Below are positions 24,282 through 32,752 of a stretch of 49,622 nucleotides of DNA, in pieces. How positions within the stretch are numbered: position 1 is the stretch's first letter; each line of letters begins with the position of its first letter. Source of the DNA: Ilumatobacteraceae bacterium (GTDB lineage: Bacteria; Actinomycetota; Acidimicrobiia; Acidimicrobiales; Ilumatobacteraceae). The notes under the pieces are model-generated. The model worked only from the letters and a program-made list of their open reading frames with translations. It was not told the origin of the DNA and did not search any database. The position numbers were made by a program, and so were the translations under genes. The DNA lies in the NCBI GenBank assembly GCA_025463305.1, contig JAOBWK010000009.1, positions 1 to 49,622 on the forward strand, given 5' to 3'.

Positions 24282-25313
24282 TCAGCTGAGCCAGGCGTTG
24301 ACGATGTCGGGGTTGGCGTCGACCCATGCCTTGGCGGCATCGGCGGCCTTCATCCCGTCGCCGTCGATCTTCGCGGCGATCTCGTTCTGCTGATCAGTGG
24401 TGAGCTGCATCTTCGACAGGAACTTGAACGCAGCCGGGTTCTTGGTCTCGAGCTTCACCGATGCCGCCTTGAACAGGTGGTCGACCGGGTAGTCGCAGGC
24501 GTACTTGCCGTCGGCGGCCGCGGCGCTGGCGGTGCAGGCCGGGGTGACGTCGGGCAGCTTGACCTGGGTCAGATCGACCTGGGACTGCAGCCAGTGAGGC
24601 TGCCAGAACTGCATCAGCAGCGGCGTCTTGTCGGCGATGCTCTGCTTGATCGCGGTGATCAGCGCAGCCTCGGAGCCGGCCACGACGAACTTCAGCGGCA
24701 GCTTGAGGTTGGCGATGATCTGCTCGTCGTAGCTCACGTAGCTGGGATCGCCCATCAGGAACTGACCGAGGTCGCCGGTCTCGGCGGTCGCGAACAGCTT
24801 GGCCACCTTGGGATCCTTGAAGCCCTCCCAGGTCGCCAGCTCGGGGTGGTCCTTGAGCATGAACGTCGGGATGTACCAGCCGATCTTCGCGTCGGGACCG
24901 AGCACGCCCATGTCGACGACGGTCTTCTTCTGGTCGATGTAGGTGCTGACGTCGGCGGCGTGACCGGACGGCCACACCTCGAGCACGGCGTCGATCGAGT
25001 CCGAGTCCATGCCCGGCCAGGTGGCGTTCTCGTCGATGTCGGTCAGCGTGACCTTGGTGTTCAACTTGGACTCCAGCACGATCTTGGCGACGTTGGCGTT
25101 CACCGCCGAACCGGTCCAGGGGTTCACGGCCAGGGTGATGGGCGCACCGGCGGCGCCGCCACCGGTCGTGCCGGCCGATGCGGATGCGGCCGTGCTGGCC
25201 GCCGGTGCAGCCGTCGTGCTCGACGTCTTCGCATCGCTGCCGCAGCCCGCGGCCACGGCGACCAGTGCTCCAGCGAGCAGCCAGCGCGCAGTTCGTGCGT
25301 TCCTTGCCTTCAT
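24282..25313 (-). CDS. Glycine betaine/choline ABC transporter substrate-binding lipoprotein
   Basis: 343-aa OpuAC/ProX-type binding lipoprotein. The lipobox is VAVAAGC (Cys24), followed by a Ser/Thr/Ala linker. Trp-containing segments of the sort that form the aromatic cage for a quaternary ammonium are present: ITLAVNPWTGSAVN, DAVLEVWPSGHAAD, IGWYIPTFML and LLMQFWQPHWLQSQ. The OpuAC C-terminal region includes ACDYPVDHLFKAAS and AAKAWVDANPDIVNAWL. It is last in the operon after the ATPase and permease, with AAGGGGAGA before the ATG. Ligand is likely glycine betaine, choline or a related betaine, which would feed the downstream demethylation genes. Confidence 0.93.
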   Translation of the reverse strand: MKARNARTARWLLAGALVAVAAGCGSDAKTSSTTAAPAASTAASASAGTTGGGAAGAPITLAVNPWTGSAVNANVAKIVLESKLNTKVTLTDIDENATWPGMDSDSIDAVLEVWPSGHAADVSTYIDQKKTVVDMGVLGPDAKIGWYIPTFMLKDHPELATWEGFKDPKVAKLFATAETGDLGQFLMGDPSYVSYDEQIIANLKLPLKFVVAGSEAALITAIKQSIADKTPLLMQFWQPHWLQSQVDLTQVKLPDVTPACTASAAAADGKYACDYPVDHLFKAASVKLETKNPAAFKFLSKMQLTTDQQNEIAAKIDGDGMKAADAAKAWVDANPDIVNAWLS

Positions 25314-25376
25314 GTTCTCCCCTTGCTGTTGTGCTTGCTGACCAGTGGAAACTTCTCGCTCTACAGTAACCGACCC

Positions 25377-27422
25377 TCAGATGGCGCTGGGCGTGACCTG
25401 GCGGGGCGATGCGGCGCGCTGGCCCCAGCCGAACGTGGGGCGACGGCGGGTGCGGCCCTGGAGGCGTTCGCGACGCGTGCCGAAGGCCTGCGTGACGCGG
25501 TCGAGGAAGATGGCGAGCAGCACGATCGCCAGGCCGCCGGCCATGCCGCGCCCGATCTGCTTCTTCGTCAGCCCGTAGACGGTCTCCAGGCCGAGGCCGC
25601 CGGCGCCGATCAGCGAGGCGACGACGTGCACCGAGAGCACCATGATGATGACCTGGTTGACGGCCAGCATGATCGAGCGCGCGGCGAGCGGGAGCTGCAC
25701 CTTGAGCAGCTCCTGGCGCGGCGTGGCACCGAACGACATCGCCGCTTCGCGCGGAGCGAAGGGCACCTGGCGCAGGCCGAGCGTGGTGAGCCGGATGCCC
25801 GGGGGCACGGCGTAGATGATCGAGGCGACGACGCCCGGCACGCGCCCGACGTTGAACAGGAAGATCACGGGCACGAGGTAGACGAACGCCGGCATGACCT
25901 GGGCGACGTCGAGCAGCGGTCGCAGGATGCGCTCGACGACGCCGGACCGAGCGGCCCACACGCCGAGCGGGATCGCGATCAGCAGGCTGAGCACGGCGGC
26001 GACGAGGACCTGGCTGAGCGTGTCCATCGCGAGGTCCCAGACCCGCAGCGCCCCGATGCCGACGAAGCACACGACGCAGGCCGCGCCGAGACGCCAGCCG
26101 CCGGCGATCCAGCCGAGCGCGGCGGCTGCGGCGACGATCACGTACCAGGCGGCCGACTGCAGCGGATCGCGAACGGGGTTCAGCAGGTGGAGCACGACGA
26201 AGTCGCTGAACGAACCCGTGCCGCCGACGATGGGCACGCCCTTGCGGAAGTGGTCGTTGACCCACTTCGCCGCGCTGTTGACGGGCTTGACGACGTCGAC
26301 GCTCCACGACGACGGGAAGTGGTCGGCACCGGCCACCTTGGCGACGACGGCGACCGCGACGACGGCGGCGAGCCCGAGCACGGCGATGGCGAACGGGTGC
26401 TCGGCGAGCGCACGCAACCGGGGCGCCCGGTTGCCCTGGCGCGTGGTGCGCTGCCCGGTGGTGACCCGGTCGATCGCGATGGCGGCGAAGACGATGGCGA
26501 GACCTGGTGCGAAGGCTTTGCCGACATCGACCTTCTGCAGGCCGAGGAGCACGTCGTTGCCGAGGCCACCGGTGCCGATCAACGACGCGTAGACCACGAT
26601 CGCGAAGGCCATCATGATCACCTGGTTCACGCCGAGCAGGATCGGCCGGCGGGCGAGCGGGAGGCGAACCTTGGTGAGCAGTTGGCCGCCGGTCGAGCCG
26701 AACGACTCGCCGACCTCGACGAGCGTGCCGGACACCGCGCGCAGGCCGAGGCTCGTGATGCGGACCGCCGGCGGGACGGCGTAGATCACGGTGGCCACCA
26801 CGGCCGACGAGTCGCCGATGCCGAATGCGACGACGAGGGGCAGGAGGTACACGTACACCGGCAGCACCTGAGCGGTGTCGAGGAACGTGCGCAGGACCTT
26901 CTCGGCCCGGTCGGACAGGCCACACCAGACGCCGAGCGGGATGCCGATCAGCAGCGCCACGATCACCGCGACGAGCATCAGCGACAGCGTGATGAGCGTG
27001 TCGTCCCAGAAGCCGAGGAACCCGCAGCCGGACATCACCACCACCCCGGTGAGCGCAGCGCGCCATCCGCCGGTGCGCAGCCCCACCGCGCCGACGAGCG
27101 CGAGCACGCCCGGCCAGCGCAGGATCTGCAGCAGCGACAGCATGTGGGTCGTCGACCAGTGGATCGCCGTCGAGATCGGCGAGAACACGTCGGTGAAGAG
27201 CCAGTTGCGATCGTTGTTGATCACGGTCCAGTGGTAGAGCCGATCGACGGCCGGCATGACGTGCGCGTCGAGCCACGTCGGCACCTGATGGCCGATGGAG
27301 TGGCCGGCGACGAGGATCGCCACGACGACGAGCACTGGGATCGCGCCGACGCGGAGGCGGTCGAGCAGCGGCCGGGACGCGGACGCCGGCGGCGCCGCGT
27401 CGATCGCGGCGGCGATGGTCAC
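25377..27422 (-). CDS. Tandem-fused ProW-like betaine transporter permease
   Basis: 681-aa permease made of two ProW/OpuAB-type modules in one chain. The first (to about residue 300) carries the coupling loop region RLPLARRPILLGVNQVIMMA and SLIGTGGLGNDVLLGLQK; the second (about 400-680) has QLPLAARSIMLAVNQVIIMV and SLIGAGGLGLETVYGLTK. Both modules are preceded by SLMLVAVIVALLIGIPLGVW- and SLLIAIPLGVWAARSG-type segments. Most betaine permeases are single-module and dimerise, whereas this protein supplies both halves. The ATPase gene lies 10 bp upstream and the binding-protein gene 63 bp downstream on the same strand. Confidence 0.92.
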   Translation of the reverse strand: MTIAAAIDAAPPASASRPLLDRLRVGAIPVLVVVAILVAGHSIGHQVPTWLDAHVMPAVDRLYHWTVINNDRNWLFTDVFSPISTAIHWSTTHMLSLLQILRWPGVLALVGAVGLRTGGWRAALTGVVVMSGCGFLGFWDDTLITLSLMLVAVIVALLIGIPLGVWCGLSDRAEKVLRTFLDTAQVLPVYVYLLPLVVAFGIGDSSAVVATVIYAVPPAVRITSLGLRAVSGTLVEVGESFGSTGGQLLTKVRLPLARRPILLGVNQVIMMAFAIVVYASLIGTGGLGNDVLLGLQKVDVGKAFAPGLAIVFAAIAIDRVTTGQRTTRQGNRAPRLRALAEHPFAIAVLGLAAVVAVAVVAKVAGADHFPSSWSVDVVKPVNSAAKWVNDHFRKGVPIVGGTGSFSDFVVLHLLNPVRDPLQSAAWYVIVAAAAALGWIAGGWRLGAACVVCFVGIGALRVWDLAMDTLSQVLVAAVLSLLIAIPLGVWAARSGVVERILRPLLDVAQVMPAFVYLVPVIFLFNVGRVPGVVASIIYAVPPGIRLTTLGLRQVPFAPREAAMSFGATPRQELLKVQLPLAARSIMLAVNQVIIMVLSVHVVASLIGAGGLGLETVYGLTKKQIGRGMAGGLAIVLLAIFLDRVTQAFGTRRERLQGRTRRRPTFGWGQRAASPRQVTPSAI

Positions 27423-27432
27423 GCGACCGTCC

Positions 27433-28473
27433 TCATGCTGCTGGCGTCGGGAGCAGGTCTTCGCCGGCGATGACGGACAGCACCGTCACCCGGTCGATCG
27501 ACCCGACGATGGTGCCGGCGGCATCGACGACGTGGACCGGCAGCGGGCTCGCCGCGACCTGGGCGACGACGTCGCGGATCTTGGTGGTGGTGGGCACGGT
27601 GCCGGCGTAGTCGCCGTAGACCGGCGGCATCATCACCGAGCCGACGGCGACGACGTGGCTGCGCGGGACGTCGCGCACGAAGTTGGCGACGTAGTCGTCG
27701 GCGGGGTTGCCCACCACTTCCTCGGGCGTTCCGACCTGCACGAAGCGGCCGTCGCGCATGATGGCGATGCGGTCGCCGAGGCGCAGTGCCTCGCTGAGGT
27801 CGTGGGTGATGAAGACCATCGTTTTGTTCACCTCACGACGAAGGCGGATGACCTCGTCCTGCATGTCGCGCCGGATCAGCGGGTCGAGCGCGGAGAACGG
27901 CTCGTCGAACAGCAGGATCTCGGGGTCGGTGGCGAGCGCGCGGGCGAGGCCGACGCGCTGCTGCATCCCGCCGCTCAGCTGATCGGGCTTGCGGCTGCCC
28001 AGCCCGCCGAGGCCGACGAGCTCGAGCACCGCTTCGGCCTTGGCGCGGCGCTGCTTCTTGTCGGCCTTCTGCACCTCGAGCCCGAACGCGACGTTGTCGA
28101 TCAGCGTGCGGTGGGGCAGCAGGCCGAAGTGCTGGAACACCATGCTGACGTGGTGCCGGCGGATGTCGAGCAGCTGATCGCGATCGGCGCGGGTGACGTC
28201 GATGTCGCCGATGCGCACCGACCCCGAGGTGGGCTCGATCAGCCGGGTGAGGCAGCGGACGAGCGTGGACTTGCCGCTGCCGGAGAGGCCCATGACGACG
28301 AAGACCTCGCCGGGCGCGACCTCCATGTCGATGTCGCGCATCGCGACGACGCAACCGGTGCGCGCCTCGAGGTCGGCGCGGGGCAGATCAGCGTCGGCCG
28401 ATCCGACGATCTGGTCGGCCTTCGGTCCGTAGACCTTCCACAGTCCCTGGACCGAGATCGATGCGTCTGCCAC
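27433..28473 (-). CDS. Glycine betaine/L-proline-type ABC transporter ATP-binding protein
   Basis: 346-aa ProV/OpuAA-type ATPase. Walker A is VMGLSGSGKSTLVRCL (about residues 61-76), the Q-loop segment MVFQHFGLLPHRT, the signature LSGGMQQRVGLARALA, and Walker B EILLFDEPFSALDPL, followed by MVFITHDLSEALRLG. The C-terminal about 60 residues (TTTKIRDVVAQVAASPLPVH, VVDAAGTIVGSIDR) are a CBS-like module, which in OpuA senses ionic strength. A GTG start at 28473 follows the RDD gene by 12 bp. Residues 15-45 hold an insertion relative to the typical N-terminus. It powers the fused permease encoded next. Confidence 0.93.
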   Translation of the reverse strand: MADASISVQGLWKVYGPKADQIVGSADADLPRADLEARTGCVVAMRDIDMEVAPGEVFVVMGLSGSGKSTLVRCLTRLIEPTSGSVRIGDIDVTRADRDQLLDIRRHHVSMVFQHFGLLPHRTLIDNVAFGLEVQKADKKQRRAKAEAVLELVGLGGLGSRKPDQLSGGMQQRVGLARALATDPEILLFDEPFSALDPLIRRDMQDEVIRLRREVNKTMVFITHDLSEALRLGDRIAIMRDGRFVQVGTPEEVVGNPADDYVANFVRDVPRSHVVAVGSVMMPPVYGDYAGTVPTTTKIRDVVAQVAASPLPVHVVDAAGTIVGSIDRVTVLSVIAGEDLLPTPAA

Positions 28474-28485
28474 GGCGCTCGCGCG

Positions 28486-29097
28486 TCAGGACTTGACGAC
28501 GACGGAGCTGACCAGCTTGTCGTGGAAGGTCTGCTTGTTCTTGTCCCACAGCATCCAGATGAAGCCGAGGAAGCACGGCAGGTACGACAGGATCAGGGCG
28601 AAGTACCGGCCGACGGCCCGACCCGTTCCGATCGGTGCGCCGGTGTCCTTGTCGACCACGCTGATGCTGAGCGCCTGCTGGCCCCAAGTCTGGCCCTTGC
28701 CCATCTTCTTGCAGTAGAAGACGATGAAGGCGATGCCGCCGACGAGGCTCAGGACGAGGATGATCGCGAGGCCGCCACCCGTCGGCGTCTTGCAGATGCC
28801 GTCCTCGCCGTTGACGGTGCAATCGGTGTAGTGGGTGGGCACGACGAACCGGGCGATGATGCCGGGAAGGCTGAAGAGCAGCCCGACCAGCATGTCGATG
28901 ATGAACGCACCGACTCTGGCCCAGAAGCCGGCGAACGCCCGGGTCGGCGCCTGCTGGTAGGCGGTGTAGCCGGGCGGCGGAGCGCCGTAGCCCTGCTGGG
29001 GCGCGTAGGCCGGCGGTGGCGGCGGCGCCTGCGGGAAACCGCTGTTGCCCGGCGGTGGCGGGTTGTAACCAGGAGGCGGGGGCGGCGGCGTGCTCAT
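28486..29097 (-). CDS. RDD family membrane protein
   Basis: 203-aa membrane protein. It has a proline-rich cytoplasmic N-terminus (STPPPPPPGYNPPPPGNSG, YAPQQGYGAPPPGYTAYQQ, about residues 1-60), then an RDD domain: FAGFWARVGAFIIDMLVGLL (variant of the Arg-Asp motif), GLAIILVLSLVGGIAFIVFY, and GQTWGQQALSISVVDKDTGA, with a final DKNKQTFHDKLVSSVVV motif. RDD proteins are proposed ion exchangers or transporters. It starts at the ATG of 29097, and its stop is 12 bp before the ATPase gene, so it may be the first cistron of the betaine-uptake operon, with an accessory or osmotic role (inference). Confidence 0.88.
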   Translation of the reverse strand: MSTPPPPPPGYNPPPPGNSGFPQAPPPPPAYAPQQGYGAPPPGYTAYQQAPTRAFAGFWARVGAFIIDMLVGLLFSLPGIIARFVVPTHYTDCTVNGEDGICKTPTGGGLAIILVLSLVGGIAFIVFYCKKMGKGQTWGQQALSISVVDKDTGAPIGTGRAVGRYFALILSYLPCFLGFIWMLWDKNKQTFHDKLVSSVVVKS

Positions 29098-29178
29098 GAA
29101 TCGACACCGTACATTGCGCAACCACGCCGGACGGACCAAAACCGGGGCGCGATCACCGGCCCGATCAGGCGCGGTTTC

Positions 29179-30195
29179 TCAGAGGTGCTTCCAGCGCATC
29201 CAGGGGGCCGAGTTGAAGAAGCTGGCCACCACGCTGCCGGGCGTGACCAGGTCGTCGCAGAACGCGCGGACGTCGTCGGGCAAGGTCATCTCGAGCACCG
29301 GCAGCAGGTTCTCCAGCTGCGCCACCGACTTCGGCCCGATGATCGGCGCGGTGATGCCCGGCTGGTCCTTCACCCAGCAGATCGCCAGCTGGGCCGGCTC
29401 GAAGCCGTTGTCGCGCGCCATCCGCGCGAAGCGGTTGCCGATGCGCACGCCCGCAGGCGTGACGCGCTCCGCGTAGATGCCGCCGCGGTTGGCGACGCGC
29501 GAACCCTCGGGCGCCGTCTGCTCGTCGTCGGGGCCGGGATCGGGGTAGCGGCCGGCGAGCACACCCATCGCCATCGGCGACCACGCGAACACGGCGAGGC
29601 CGTGGTGCTGGGTGGCCTGGAGCATCTCGTTCTCGAGCCGCCGATCGAGCAGGTTGTACGGCGACTGCTCGCTGACGAACTTCGCCCAGCCGCGCATCTC
29701 GCTCGTCATCAGCGCCTCGACGACGTGCCACGACGGCGCGGTGGTGCTGCCGACGTAGCGCACCTTGCCGGACTGCACCAGGTGGTCGAGCGCGCCGAGC
29801 GTCTCCTCGACCGGGATCTCGAGGTCGGGGCGGTGGGTCTGGTAGAGGTCGATGTGGTCCACGCCGAGTCGCTTCAGCGAGCCCTCGCACGCGCGGATGA
29901 TGTGCAGTCGCGAGTTGCCACGGTCGTTGGGGCCCGGGCCGACGGGGTAGTGGAACTTGGTGGCGATGATGACGTCGTCGCGGCGTCCGTTCATCGCCAG
30001 CGCCTCACCGATGATCCGCTCCGACTCGCCAGCGGCGTAGCTGTTCGAGGTGTCGATCATGTTGATCCCGCCGTCGATCGCAGCATGGATCATCCGGATG
30101 CTCTCGTCCGGCGTGGTGGGGTTGGCGATGTTGTCGGTGCCGAGCACCATCGGGGCGACGAGCACCCCGGTGCGGCCGAGGCGGCGGTACTCCAC
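29179..30195 (-). CDS. Aldo/keto reductase
   Basis: 338-aa AKR-superfamily NAD(P)H oxidoreductase. Starting at the GTG of 30195 it reads [20 protein letters not shown]. Catalytic tetrad residues are visible in [16 protein letters not shown] (Asp and Tyr), [10 protein letters not shown] (Lys) and DLYQTHRPD (His). The NADPH-binding C-terminal region includes [19 protein letters not shown]. It sits 8 bp after the upstream SDR gene on the same strand, so the two are probably co-transcribed and may act in sequence on a carbonyl/alcohol pair. The substrate is unknown. Confidence 0.9.
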   Translation of the reverse strand: MEYRRLGRTGVLVAPMVLGTDNIANPTTPDESIRMIHAAIDGGINMIDTSNSYAAGESERIIGEALAMNGRRDDVIIATKFHYPVGPGPNDRGNSRLHIIRACEGSLKRLGVDHIDLYQTHRPDLEIPVEETLGALDHLVQSGKVRYVGSTTAPSWHVVEALMTSEMRGWAKFVSEQSPYNLLDRRLENEMLQATQHHGLAVFAWSPMAMGVLAGRYPDPGPDDEQTAPEGSRVANRGGIYAERVTPAGVRIGNRFARMARDNGFEPAQLAICWVKDQPGITAPIIGPKSVAQLENLLPVLEMTLPDDVRAFCDDLVTPGSVVASFFNSAPWMRWKHL

Positions 30196-30203
30196 GGCGG
30201 ACC

Positions 30204-30944
30204 TCAGCCGGCCGTGACGCCGGCGTCGACCGGTACGAGCGAGCCGGTCATGTAGCTCGCCGCAGGCGAGGCGAGGAACACGACGACGCGTCCGATCTCC
30301 TCCGGGCGGGCGAGGCGGCCCATCGGCACGACGCGGTCGGCCATCTCGGCGAGGTACGCATCGCTGACCGGCTCGGCGCGCCCGGCGCCGCGCAGCATGG
30401 GCGTGTCGACCTCGCCGGGGCACACACCGTTGACGCGGATGCCGTCGCGGGCGTGGTCGAGCGCGAGCGCACGGGTCATGTTGTGGATCGCGCCCTTGCT
30501 CGCGCAGTACGCCACGTGGCCCTTGCCGCCGGCGTCGCCCCACATCGATCCGAAGTTGACGATGGCCCCGCCGCCGCTGGCCTTCATCGCCCGGATCGCG
30601 GCCCGGCAGAGGTAGAAGGTGCCCGTCACGTTGACGTTCATGACGCGCAGGAAGTCCTCGTCGCTGGTGCCGTCGGCGTCCTTGCGGATGATGGTGCCGG
30701 CCGCGTTGACGAGGACGTCGAGCTGACCGTGTTCGGTCACGGCCCTGGCCACCGCGGCGTCGCAGAACGCGGAGTCGGTGACGTCGCCGACCACCGCCGT
30801 GCCACCGATCTCGGCGGCCATCTGCGCGGCGCCTGCGGCGTCGCGATCGACGACCAGCACGTGGTCGCCCTCCGCCGCGAACAACCGTGCCGTCGCCGCC
30901 CCCATGCCCGATGCCGCACCCGTGACGATGACCGTTCTGCCCAT
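30204..30944 (-). CDS. SDR family oxidoreductase
   Basis: 246-aa classical short-chain dehydrogenase. It shows [20 protein letters not shown] (cofactor motif), [10 protein letters not shown] (NAG-type motif), a Ser in [11 protein letters not shown], the catalytic [20 protein letters not shown] (YxxxK), and [13 protein letters not shown]. It is a complete enzyme, unlike the atypical SDR at 20157. It is expected to oxidise or reduce an alcohol/ketone with NAD(P). It is divergent from the GMC oxidoreductase and followed by the aldo/keto reductase. Neighbourhood suggests amine or alcohol catabolism, without proof. Confidence 0.9.
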   Translation of the reverse strand: MGRTVIVTGAASGMGAATARLFAAEGDHVLVVDRDAAGAAQMAAEIGGTAVVGDVTDSAFCDAAVARAVTEHGQLDVLVNAAGTIIRKDADGTSDEDFLRVMNVNVTGTFYLCRAAIRAMKASGGGAIVNFGSMWGDAGGKGHVAYCASKGAIHNMTRALALDHARDGIRVNGVCPGEVDTPMLRGAGRAEPVSDAYLAEMADRVVPMGRLARPEEIGRVVVFLASPAASYMTGSLVPVDAGVTAG

Positions 30945-31027
30945 GCGGCGAAGCTACCAGTCGATGCCGTCGGCTAGAATTTTCCATCGCCGCTCTGCGG
31001 AAGATCACCATCATCCGGGAGCACCTC

Positions 31028-32737
31028 ATGCCACGACCAGCGATGCCACGAGCCGGCAAGCCCGCAGCACCGGAGACGTACGACTACGTGATCGTCGGTG
31101 GTGGATCGGCCGGCTGCGCGCTCGCCAACCGGCTGAGCGCCGACCCGACGAAGACCGTGCTCGTGCTGGAGGCCGGACGCAAGGACTCGAAGTGGGACGT
31201 GTTCATCCACATGCCCGCCGCGCTCGCGTTCCCCATCGGCAGCCGGTTCTACGACTGGAAGTACGAGAGCGAGCCGGAGCCCTTCATGAACGGCCGGCGG
31301 ATCTACCACGCCCGCGGCAAGGTGCTCGGCGGGTCGAGCAGCATCAACGGGATGATCTTCCAGCGCGGCAACCCGCTCGACTACGAGCGTTGGGGCGCGG
31401 ATCCCGGGATGGAGACGTGGGACTACGCGCACTGCCTGCCGTACTTCAAGAAGATGGAGACCTGCATGGCGGGCGCCGACGCGTTCCGCGGCGGCAAGGG
31501 GCCGCTCGTGCTCGAGCGCGGCGCCGGCGACACGTCGCTGTTCGACGCCTTCTTCGCCGCGGTGCAGGAGGCCGGTTACCCGCTCACCAAGGACGTGAAC
31601 GGCTACCAGCAGGAGGGCTTCGCCAAGTTCGATCGCAACATCCGCCGCGGTCGCCGGCTCAGCGCGGCGCGGGCGTACCTGCATCCCGTGCTCGGCCGGC
31701 CGAACCTCACCCTGATCTGCCGGGCGATGGTGGGCAAGGTGCTGTTCGAGGGCACCACGGCCGCCGGCGTCGAGTACACGGTGCGCGGCCGGACGCACGT
31801 CGCTCGCGCCCGTGAGGTCGTGCTGTGCGGCGGCTCGATCAACACGCCGCAGCTGCTCCAGCTGAGCGGCGTCGGCAACGCGGCCGAGCTGACGAAGCTC
31901 GGCATCCCGGTGGTCAAGGACCTGCCCGGCGTCGGCGAGCACCTCCAGGACCACCTCGAGGTCTACATCCAGCACCGCTCGAAGCAGCCGGTCACGATGC
32001 AGCCGGCGCTGAAGATGTGGAAGCGGCCATGGATCGGGTTCAAGTGGCTGTTCTTCCGCCGCGGCGAGGGTGCCACCAACCACTTCGAGGCCGGCGGCTT
32101 CGTCCGCTCGAACGACGAGGTGAAGTACCCGAACCTGATGTTCCACTTCCTGCCGATCGCGATCCGCTACGACGGCTCGCTGCCGCCCGGACCCGACGGC
32201 AAGCCGCAGCCGATCGAGCACGGCTACCAGGTGCACATCGGGCCGATGTACAGCGACGCGCGCGGCTCGGTGAAGATCACCTCGAAGGATCCCTTGGTCA
32301 AGCCCGCGCTGCGCTTCAACTACCTGTCGACGGAGCAGGATCGCCGCGAGTGGGTCGAGGCGATCCGCGTCACGCGCAGCATCCTCGACGCCCACGCGTT
32401 CGACGACTTCAGCGACGGCGAGATCTCACCGGGTCGCGGCGTGGAGACCGACGAGCAGATCCTCGAGTGGGTCGCCAAGGACGCCGAGACCGCGCTGCAC
32501 CCGTCGTGCACGTGCCGGATGGGCACCGACGAGATGTCCGTCGTCGATCCGCTGACGATGAAGGTCCACGGCGTCGAGGGCCTGCGGGTGTGTGACGCGT
32601 CGGCGATGCCCTACGTCACCAACGGCAACATCTACGCCCCGGTGATGATGATGGCCGAGAAGGCCGCCGACCTGATCGCCGGCAACACCCCGCTGCCCGC
32701 CGACCACGTCGAGTTCTACCGCCACCAGCCCACCTGA
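31028..32737 (+). CDS. GMC oxidoreductase, choline-dehydrogenase-like
   Basis: 569-aa flavoprotein of the glucose-methanol-choline family, BetA-like in length and motifs. The FAD motif [20 protein letters not shown] lies at about residues 17-36, GMC signature 1 is [18 protein letters not shown], signature 2 is [19 protein letters not shown], and the C-terminal active-site region has [17 protein letters not shown] and [20 protein letters not shown]. BetA oxidises choline to betaine aldehyde and can go on to glycine betaine. No BetB aldehyde dehydrogenase is seen. Proximity to a betaine transporter and an MttB operon makes choline a reasonable substrate, but other alcohols are possible within the family. 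Confidence 0.9.
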   Translation: MPRPAMPRAGKPAAPETYDYVIVGGGSAGCALANRLSADPTKTVLVLEAGRKDSKWDVFIHMPAALAFPIGSRFYDWKYESEPEPFMNGRRIYHARGKVLGGSSSINGMIFQRGNPLDYERWGADPGMETWDYAHCLPYFKKMETCMAGADAFRGGKGPLVLERGAGDTSLFDAFFAAVQEAGYPLTKDVNGYQQEGFAKFDRNIRRGRRLSAARAYLHPVLGRPNLTLICRAMVGKVLFEGTTAAGVEYTVRGRTHVARAREVVLCGGSINTPQLLQLSGVGNAAELTKLGIPVVKDLPGVGEHLQDHLEVYIQHRSKQPVTMQPALKMWKRPWIGFKWLFFRRGEGATNHFEAGGFVRSNDEVKYPNLMFHFLPIAIRYDGSLPPGPDGKPQPIEHGYQVHIGPMYSDARGSVKITSKDPLVKPALRFNYLSTEQDRREWVEAIRVTRSILDAHAFDDFSDGEISPGRGVETDEQILEWVAKDAETALHPSCTCRMGTDEMSVVDPLTMKVHGVEGLRVCDASAMPYVTNGNIYAPVMMMAEKAADLIAGNTPLPADHVEFYRHQPT

Positions 32738-32752
32738 CCCGCCAGGGTCGAG

